A stretch of 64,000 nt of DNA from Cladosporium sp. IMV 00045 (taxonomy: Eukaryota; Ascomycota; Dothideomycetes; Cladosporiales; Cladosporiaceae), in assembly GCA_001931905.2 (NCBI GenBank), contig MSJI02000006.1:1-64000 (forward strand), given 5' to 3'. Both the position numbers and the translations under genes were made by a program. Position 1 is the stretch's first letter. Every line of letters begins with the position of its first letter. The notes under the pieces were generated by a model. The model saw only the letters and a list, made by a program, of their open reading frames with translations, was not told where the DNA came from and searched no databases. Positions 56,926 through 64,000 of the stretch are shown here, one piece after another.

Positions 56926-58621
56926 GGAAATCTTGTGTATTTGTACAGCAAACAGCATTTGTTGTGGATATAGAGCAACATTCAACGAGCAAGGCAGTGT
57001 CACATTTTCCGAGCTACATCCTCAATGCGGCCGTGAGCTTAAAGATAATTTCGAACATTCAATCATTTACCAAGGTAACTCAACATATCCTGCCTTGTCA
57101 ATAAACGCCGCACGCCTGCTTCGAAGCGAGAGGAATGCTTGAGGAAGAGAGATCGGCCAAGCCAGATACCAGAACGATGGGTACATGTGGGTATTCGATT
57201 GACTGATCGACGTTCGAAGCATGTGGCCGCACAGTTCAAGCGATCTGCCTTCTGGCTTCTGTCGGAGACGACTGCGGTGGTCGGAGGGGGCTGCAACGAA
57301 GTACCTCCTATCGCCTTTCGAAATCGGTAGATCTATTGCAATTCGACCTTCACTTCCACTCCAGTGTCCAGATGTATCGCTGTACTGGAAGAAAACTTTT
57401 CAGGCCGCGCAAGCTGTTCGGTGGTACTCTGCATGTACAGAATTGGTACCTATACTTCACTCACTCAAACATGCCCTACTGCGGCTCGCCTTTAATTCGG
57501 CGTGAGATTTGATCTCGATGCAAGGCGGCCAGCGAACCAGAGAGTCTACCTGCAAGAAGTCTGTCACGACAGCACTTCCGCGGCAGAGGGAGACCAGTGG
57601 GAAGAGTCTTCGCAGGCAAAGTCTGTTGAGCTGAGACGAGATGGCTGTGATGATGGCGAGCCCGACTGGCTGGGTGGCTGCAGGAACTTGTTTGGGCGAA
57701 TTTCCTGTTCCTGCCCTTCCCCGCCAATCGGCAGTGGCAGAGCGTTGGCCGGTCTGGAACGTGGCTTGCCTTGCCTCAGAGTCAGGTCGACTTCTGCTCA
57801 GGGCTTTTTCTGCGCTCACCGGCTATACGAGCATGTCCGTGCGATGAGACGACCTGCTCTCATGTCGCTTCAAGAACGAATAAGATACATCTTGAGATGT
57901 AAGCATCATCGAGAAGGTCTTGCACAGTCATGAGACCAGCCTACATACCTTGCAAGAGCGATCACAGTCTCTAGATGGTACCTGGAAGTGACAAAGATCG
58001 AAAAGGTACCACGCTCGCCTCGCATGCGACTTGCAAGGATTAAGCATTCCCGGAGAACTGTTCCTGAACACCCAGCAGCAACTATTGGTCTCACGGGTTT
58101 AGCGGCAACTGCAAAGAGTCAGGGGTGGATCCCAAAAGCCATAGCACAGCAGAAAAAGAAGCACGCCACTGGCTTCCTCCAGCAAAGTCCGCCAACGGGT
58201 CCCCGGGTTGAGACATTCTCGCTGGCACCACTGACAGGCCGTTGTGTACCTCCGCACATGCGATGGGTAGTGTCGAAGTGTACCTTTCCGGTCGGCGCAG
58301 TAGTCTGACTTTGGTATGGGTGGGTGGGTGTTCGGTTCGACATACAAGAACCCGTTGGCCCCGCGCGCATTCCTCACTCCCCTTCCCCTTCCCTCCGAAA
58401 ACAGTTCTGCAGGTCTTGAGGATCTTTGTCGTTCGTCACTCTTTTCGTCCCATACACTCCTTATCTGGCGAGTTTACTTGCCTAGTCATTCTTTGAACAC
58501 CCAAAACGATTGTATCGTTAGAGTCGCTAGCCGACTCGCCCACTGTCTCTCACATTCCGGACGAATCGTAGTCGCTTTATCAAGCATATATCCAAAACAT
58601 CGCCAATCTTTACTCGCAATC
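56926..58621. other. Intergenic (copy 2)
   Basis: 1.7 kb, counterpart of 36659-38387. The frame 58316-58621 upstream of the next gene is in phase with it, but copy 1 has no equivalent open extension, so it is read as leader, not coding. Confidence 0.4.
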
Positions 58622-59521
58622 ATGCACGCCAAGATTATCACCTTCGCCGCTGGCGCTCTCTTCGTTCTCGGTAACGCCGTGCCGCTTAACAACAACAAGC
58701 GCGCCATCGTCTGGGTCACTGAGGTCGAGACGGCCGTCGAGACCGTCCCGGTCACCACCACCGTCTGGGTTGACCCGACTCCTTCTGCCGACAACAAGCC
58801 CCAGCAGAACAAGCACTACGGCCACCGCTCTCACAAGCAGGAGCAGAGCGTTCAGACCACCGTCGAGGTCCAGCCGACTCCCAGCTCTGAGCCATCCAGC
58901 ACCCCTCAGGCCGCTGCTCCCACTGAGCCTGCCCCTGCCCCGTCCTCCTACGAGGCACCTCCCGCTCCATCCTCTGAGGCGCCCTCCAGCGCCGCCCCTG
59001 CGCCCTCTAGCCCTGCCGCGGTCGAGCAGCCCGCCGCCCCGGCTACCACTGAGGCGCCGGCGCCCGCCCCGACTTCCACCTACGAGGCACCGGAACCCAG
59101 CACCTCTGCCGCGGCTCCCGCCTCCTACTCTTCCGGCTCCTCGGACTCTTCCTCCTCCGGCTCCAGCTCCTCCAACCCGGCCTCCGGTCAATCCTTCACC
59201 GGCGAACTGACCTACTTCACCCCCGGCATGGGCGCCTGCGGCCACACCTCCAACGAAAGCGAGAAGATGGTCGCGGTCAGCGAGGCGCTCTTCGACTCTT
59301 ACACGACCGGCGGCAACCCGAACAACAACCCGCTGTGCGGGCAGACGCTGACGATCAAGGGCGCCGACGGCAGCTCGCACAAAGCCACCATCTGGGACCG
59401 CTGCCCTGGCTGCGCTGAGGCGGACTTGGACCTGCCGCAGGAGTTCTTCAACGAGGTCACTTCCAAGGACGGCAAGCCGGCTGATGGCAGGGCTTATGGT
59501 GTTGAGTGGTCTATGGATTAG
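58622..59521 (+). CDS. Secreted double-psi beta-barrel (RlpA/Barwin-like) protein (copy 2)
   Basis: 299 residues, the same architecture as copy 1: signal peptide to about residue 19, Kex2-type NNNKR at 23-27, Pro/Ala/Ser linker with repeated APAPSS units, and the beta-barrel domain 192-299 with four cysteines and WDRCPGCAEADLDLP. I chose ATG 58622, although the frame stays open upstream to 58316, because the signal peptide begins here and copy 1 starts at the same point. Substitutions against copy 1 are few (for example DIVW/AIVW, HIS/HTS, YGIEW/YGVEW). Confidence 0.88.
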   Translation: MHAKIITFAAGALFVLGNAVPLNNNKRAIVWVTEVETAVETVPVTTTVWVDPTPSADNKPQQNKHYGHRSHKQEQSVQTTVEVQPTPSSEPSSTPQAAAPTEPAPAPSSYEAPPAPSSEAPSSAAPAPSSPAAVEQPAAPATTEAPAPAPTSTYEAPEPSTSAAAPASYSSGSSDSSSSGSSSSNPASGQSFTGELTYFTPGMGACGHTSNESEKMVAVSEALFDSYTTGGNPNNNPLCGQTLTIKGADGSSHKATIWDRCPGCAEADLDLPQEFFNEVTSKDGKPADGRAYGVEWSMD

Positions 59522-61957
59522 ACGAGGTTGTTGTCGAGATCATTCTTATCCCTTCTGGGGTGTTGAGTGATCGAAACTTCTGGCCTGGGATGAATTTAAG
59601 CATGGCACTGCGTGCTGTGTGAATGATGGATGGTATTCATGACTGGGAAAAAACAAAATGTTATCTTTGACGCTTTTATGTACCTTTTTGATTGGAAACA
59701 GAGCAAACAAAACAGGAAAAAACAGTTAGATAAAAACAGCACATTTTTGTACTTTGGAAATATGACAAAATGGATTGGAAATTTGTACTTGCCAAAGCTT
59801 TCTGTGCCTTCATCTTCTGCTTCACGTGTTTATTTTGCCACCCGTTTCACTTGTGTGCAAAGCATTCCTCAAAGAGAAGCTGTGAAATAAGAACACACAA
59901 GTCGATGATGGCCTTGAGGCGCTGCGTACATGTATGCTGTTGAAACATGAATATCAAAGGAAGCAAGCCACTCGCTTTGTCAAAACGTAGTGTCTTGAAT
60001 CATGTTCCCTCTCGCTTACAGAAGCGAGGAAGACATGGCTGTCAGAGCGCGATCACTATGATCCTGCACCTACCGTATCGCAAGCACGGAGGACAGAGGA
60101 GGATATGACTTGCATTCAAAGGTGATGTTCAATTGTCTTCAATGATAGCCATGAACGACATACGTGCACAGCATCGTGAAAGGGTCAAGAATTAATGTGC
60201 ACAGCAATGCGAGTCGACTGCGCCTCGGTCAGGCGGCCTTTCCGGGCTCGTATTTGCGACGGGAGCTAAGGATTTCTGGGAAAGTCGTCGTATTGGGGTT
60301 CAGCTAGTTGCGAATTTGTCGGTCAGCGGCGTGGAGGGAATGCAAATCAAAAATATTCGATTGTTATTCTTGCCAGTTCGATAATATGCAACGAATGTAT
60401 GGATCGTTGCCAGGCCAGACGAGATGTGTGAGATCTGTAGATGTGATGCCATTCTAAGCACAGCATCACGTGGCGATCCAGGCTGGACGGAAGTCTAGAA
60501 GCCGGGATCGGGTAGGGTGATTGATGATCGCTATTTGAAATTGGCTCGTTCTCAACTTCGCCTGGGATGTGATTACAATATTGGCTTTGTGACTAGCGAA
60601 AGTGTTTTTGGCTTCTGGCTTTTTCTTTACGTCGTGGGCGATTTATCATTGTACGATTGCTGCTGCTGTTGTGCCGGGAGAAGAATGGTGTATCTCACAT
60701 AAGGAAAGGTAGTGCTAGCCTAGGCGGGACGAGATTGGAAGTCCGTCGAGCTTGGCCTGGAGCTGAGCCGATTTCGTAAGGTGGCCAGGCAGGTATTTTT
60801 GTACATGTGCTTGACGGTGGTACTTGGCCTTGTCTTCCTCAACCCCTGCTGGGGGTGAGAAAGCTGGACAGGCTCCAAAATACATGGCACATGTATTGAC
60901 GTTGTTGAATGCCGTTGTTTGATGTGCCGGGGGACCCGGTCTGTTATGTCATACGAAGGAGAAGCAATTAGGCGCGGATCATGGGTTGGTCTCTGAGCAG
61001 TGATTCCTGAGACAGCACAACAACCACTCGCAGACTACCCGGCGCAGTGAACAGAAACAGGGCAGGGCGCGGCGAGAGCACGGAGGCGGCTTTTTCCTGT
61101 GTGAGAGCGAGAGAAGAGAGTCGACATGGGTGGTGGAGAAGATGATTGACTTCCTTGGCAGCCAGAGTAGTTGGGTTAGTTCTTCCGTCCTGGCAAGTCG
61201 AGCAAGTCTGCTTGCTTTGGCGCAGCGTTTCATCCGCTGCACCATGCACTCCCGGCGACTCTGCACCTTAACCCGTTCTCGCCGTTTTGCCCGCCGCCTT
61301 CACAACCGGCGCCTAACTACTTGCTTGGTGCTGTCTTCTCACTCGTTGCCGCCGTGCTGCTGTCCGTCTTCTCCTCACGCTTGCCTGCGTGGTTGCATTC
61401 TTGTTCTCTTGTCCTTGTGGATTATTACCTATTGCCTGCGTGTGGGTGTGGCGTGACTCTCCTTCACTTACCCGCGCCGCGCCTGCCTTGTTCTGGCTGA
61501 CACGCCCTCGATCTCACCCACACGCTACCACTCTCCTACTCTCCTGCTAGTCGTGCCACGCCTTTCCTTTGTCATCTTCTGGGCCCGACATCACTCCCTC
61601 ACTACTACTCTCACACACCATCACTGCCATTCACTACTCACGCACCTCTCGCAAACAAACTCCATCTTCACCCACGGGACATCTTACAAGCGCCGCTATT
61701 CACTACACGCTGTACCACCGTACCCCAGCACTCGCCCTTCTCTACCGCCCTCTCCGCTTGGTTCGCGATCGCTCGCCCTGCATATGCTTCGCCATCTGCA
61801 TTCCAGCCGCCCATTCTAGATTTCATCTACCCGCCGCAGCGCGCGAATACCCTCTGAACTCACTCCTCACACCACCCTGTTAAGGCGACTGCCTGCTCGT
61901 CGCCATGTCAAACTCCACTGGTATGTGATTTCCGTACCTCTTCAACTCACCACCGCC
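59522..61957. other. Upstream region of the Mid2-like gene
   Basis: 2.4 kb without a supported gene. Up to 61387 it matches 39288-41093. From about 61,240 to 61,957 it is strongly pyrimidine-rich on the + strand, typical of a long fungal promoter/5' leader. A short ATG frame (atgtcaaactccactg, 61904-61919) followed by gtatgt could be a leader exon, but splicing it to the main frame does not keep phase. Confidence 0.45.
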
Positions 61958-63151
61958 ATGAGTTCCTTTTCCACTGACTCCGCATTCCCTGCAGTCACCA
62001 CCTCGAGTATCTCGAGCTCCGCCCAGACGACTATTCCTCCCTCCACATCCGAAGACCCTGTATCCTCTTCCATCGCCTCCTCAGTATCTTCCGAGGTCAT
62101 CTCCGACGCCTCAACAAGCGAACCTCCTTCTACCACTGATTTCGCCGAGACCGAAACATCCACCGCTCCATCCGCGGACCCAACAACCCAGCTTGTCACT
62201 TCTGTCATCACAGAATCACCTACGACTGGCGGAGATGGTGCCGAAAGTACTGGACCCGTCACAGTTGTCGTAACATTGCCTGCATCCAGCACACCCGCGC
62301 CAGAACCCACAACCGAGGCTAGCTCATCGACAAACTCAGCAGACGCCGCCGCGGCATCTTCATCAGCTGCATCGCTCGCCGAGAGTGACAGCAACGGTGG
62401 CAATGGCGGTGGAGGTGGCGGCCTGGACACGGGTGCGAAGACCGCAATCGCTGTTGTCATTCCCGTGGTCGGTATTGCCCTCATAGTATTGGCAGCTCTA
62501 TTCTTCTGGAGGAAGCGCAAGGCGAAGAAGGCAGCGGAGGAGCAGCGACGAAAGGAGGTGGAGGACTACGGCTTCAACCCGAACAACGACCCTACTCTCC
62601 CTGCAGTGGCGTCCGATGCTGGTGGCCCTGAAATGACCGAAGACCGAAGCTCTGGCTACCGCGGATGGGGCGCTGCGGCTGGTTCGAACCGCAAGGCGTC
62701 TACTACTCTCTCTGGCGGCCACACGTACGGTCAAACCTCAGAATCGGGTAGCAACCCTTTCACCGGCTCTTCGCCCAGCAACACCACCGACCCACCAAAC
62801 ATGCGCGACACCATGTCCAGCGACGAGTTGGGCGCGTTGGGAGCCGCACCTGTCGCCGGAACTGCAGCCGCGGCTGGTAACATGCGCCGCGGTCCTTCAA
62901 ACGCATCTTCTCGCTACTCCAACGGAGCTCACTCGGAAGGATCCGTCTCTGATGACATGACACGAGGCGGCGCTGGGCCAGCTTATGACTACGGTTATGG
63001 TCAGGCGGGTCCTTACGGTGATGGATCCTACGGTGGCGCCGCATCAGACATGCCTGTGGTGCGCGACGTGAGCGCTAGAAGAAACACGCGCATTCAGCAG
63101 GCTAGTGGCACGTACCAGCAAGGCAATTCTGGAATTGCCCAGAATTTCTAG
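61958..63151 (+). CDS. Single-pass Ser/Thr-rich membrane protein, Mid2-like
   Basis: A predicted plasma-membrane protein with a mucin-like outer region, one helix and a cytosolic tail, the layout of fungal wall-stress sensors of the Mid2/Wsc type. No Wsc or other named domain is visible. From ATG 61958 it has 397 residues: a Ser/Thr-rich N part of about 140 residues without a clear signal peptide, a Gly-rich hinge (NGGNGGGGGGLD), the helix TAIAVVIPVVGIALIVLAAL, a basic stop-transfer WRKRKAKK, then a tail with NPFTGSSPSN, several Tyr/Gly-rich repeats (YDYGYGQAGPYGDGSYGG) and a Gln/Asn-rich end. The reverse-anchor topology (N outside without cleaved signal) is inferred. In-frame sequence upstream to 61925 begins with GTG and is not needed. 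The gene is complete only here; copy 1 ends before it. Confidence 0.75.
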   Translation: MSSFSTDSAFPAVTTSSISSSAQTTIPPSTSEDPVSSSIASSVSSEVISDASTSEPPSTTDFAETETSTAPSADPTTQLVTSVITESPTTGGDGAESTGPVTVVVTLPASSTPAPEPTTEASSSTNSADAAAASSSAASLAESDSNGGNGGGGGGLDTGAKTAIAVVIPVVGIALIVLAALFFWRKRKAKKAAEEQRRKEVEDYGFNPNNDPTLPAVASDAGGPEMTEDRSSGYRGWGAAAGSNRKASTTLSGGHTYGQTSESGSNPFTGSSPSNTTDPPNMRDTMSSDELGALGAAPVAGTAAAAGNMRRGPSNASSRYSNGAHSEGSVSDDMTRGGAGPAYDYGYGQAGPYGDGSYGGAASDMPVVRDVSARRNTRIQQASGTYQQGNSGIAQNF

Positions 63152-64000
63152 TCGGCACACTGCGAATGTCGTTCGTTGCTGTGAGAATGGAGTCTGGATG
63201 ACCGGATTCGCGTGTGTTTTCGCTTTGGTTTTGGATTAACTTGAATGCTGTCCCGCTTCAAGGAGCGTCTTTCGAGCTTCGCAAATTCCTTCGGTTGAGC
63301 CACGCGCCCGTATTTTGTATATTCAGCTGTCCCTCGAAAATTTCGGCCTTCCTACAGTCACCACCCACATCGCGTTATCGCATTTTAAGAAGACGAAAAT
63401 CACGGCCAACCACCCTGCGATCAGGACGTCAGCAAGAACCAAAGTCTCACATGCGGGACCGGATTCGACGGAGGAAGAATAGCACTTCGAGGATTTGAAC
63501 CACGTCTCGGCAAAATTACTGCCGGCACGCAGATAAGTGCGAATTCTGGAGGAATGTCCCTTTTGAGGCGGTGCTTCTGTCGTGGATTGTCGACGAGCTT
63601 TTCTTCTTCACCTTCGTAATCTCTTCAAGCGCGCTTGGGAGACTGACATTGGTGGTGAGAAAGAAGGCTTCGTTTCAGCCAGCAGTCCATTCCTACTCTT
63701 TCGTTTCCTTTTTTCATGTCAAAAGGGGGGAGGGGGGAGTCTTCTTTCACGGACATCATTTCCTTTCTGCGAATACCACCACATGTCTATGCCCCTTTTC
63801 CATTTTCCGGTTTTCTCCTTTGCTCTTTTTAATACTCTTTGACTCATTCACTCTCTTCCACGAGTGGGAGAGTCGGCATTGCTTGCGCTTGCGCGTTGTG
63901 CTCCTTTCTTTCGTTTTTTCTTGGATTGCTTGGGTAGGACGAAAAGGCAGAAGACAGATTGTAATTTTTTGTTTGGTCGAAATGAATTGAATATGAACAT
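63152..64000. other. 3' flank, no gene seen
   Basis: 850 bases downstream of the membrane protein gene. Frames near 63214-63498 and 63571-63990 are motif-free and T-rich. A short tRNA-like fold at about 63487-63545 was examined and rejected. Confidence 0.4.

Larger units (their letters stand above)
41460..61387 (+). repeat. Large duplicated segment, copy 2 (about 19.9 kb)
   Basis: Direct repeat of 21023-41093. Its left edge coincides with the TA next to the transposon fragment. Its right edge is only where copy 1 stops at the N gap, and the sequence continues smoothly into the unique right arm. All genes of copy 1 have counterparts in the same order and strand. This copy keeps the full-length regulator C-terminal region and lacks the roughly 490-base block found in copy 1. 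Confidence 0.95.

Noticed and set aside
58316..58621. 102-residue N-terminal extension of the copy 2 beta-barrel protein
   Set aside because: The signal peptide starts at 58622, and copy 1 has no corresponding open extension.
61925..61957. Upstream extension of the Mid2-like protein starting at GTG
   Set aside because: Fungal nuclear genes rarely start at GTG, and an ATG with a good context lies 33 bases downstream.
63487..63545. tRNA-like fold on the - strand (ggttcaaatcc T-loop-like motif with matching end helix)
   Set aside because: Only about 59 bases long, one mismatch in the T stem and no convincing D arm; probably coincidence.
1..64000. CRISPR array, rRNA or other prokaryotic systems
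   Set aside because: No regularly spaced short repeats or rRNA motifs; introns and gene content are fungal nuclear.

Overview
The window reads as nuclear DNA of a filamentous ascomycete, most likely a dothideomycete-type fungus (class-level guess, low confidence). Support comes from short GT-AG introns of about 50-90 bases, PTH11-like rhodopsin-domain membrane proteins, a combined C2H2-type/Zn2Cys6 regulator, an Nha1-type Na+/H+ antiporter, GMC oxidoreductases, and a transposon relic with the dinucleotide signature of repeat-induced point mutation (RIP). No tRNA, rRNA or CRISPR array was recognised.

Left arm (1-21,022), unique. A perfect inverted repeat with two telomere-type units in its loop (300-346) borders a 1.6 kb block almost devoid of CpA and TpG (about 347-1990). 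Then come an Nha1-type antiporter (-), a frameshifted fragment of a CoA transferase, a Ure2p-like glutathione S-transferase (-), an APC amino-acid permease (-), a rhodopsin-domain membrane protein (+), a Dal5-like MFS transporter (-), an orphan 176-residue ORF (-) and a cytochrome P450 with two in-frame stops (-).

Centre and right (21,023-61,387). A segment of about 20 kb is present twice in the same orientation: copy 1 at 21,023-41,093 and copy 2 at 41,460-61,387. Between them lie a 20-N assembly gap and the 3' end of a pogo/Fot1-like transposon. Each copy carries, in order: a rhodopsin-domain membrane protein (-), a divergently placed amino-acid permease (+), a zinc-finger regulator (-), a relic of the complex I PSST/NDUFS7 subunit (+), a secreted GMC oxidoreductase (-), a large secreted Ser/Thr-rich protein with a probable GPI signal (+) and a secreted double-psi beta-barrel protein (+). 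In five 60-base stretches compared by eye I counted 13 mismatches, and noncoding DNA matches as well as coding DNA. Permease, regulator and complex I relic are broken in both copies by different lesions. The rhodopsin-like gene, GMC gene and both secreted-protein genes are open in both.

The left edge of copy 2 falls exactly on a TA dinucleotide, the target of Tc1/mariner-type elements, and the transposon piece abuts the N gap. The 'tandem duplication' could therefore be two alleles or homeologues placed end to end by scaffolding. Read evidence across 41,093-41,460 would decide.

Right arm (61,388-64,000), unique. A single-pass Ser/Thr-rich Mid2-like protein (+) follows copy 2. Its upstream region also ends copy 1, where the gene is cut off by the gap.

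No assembled new pathway is visible. The intact set suggests transport and cell-surface or secreted functions, with a decayed permease/regulator pair next to a surviving secreted oxidoreductase.
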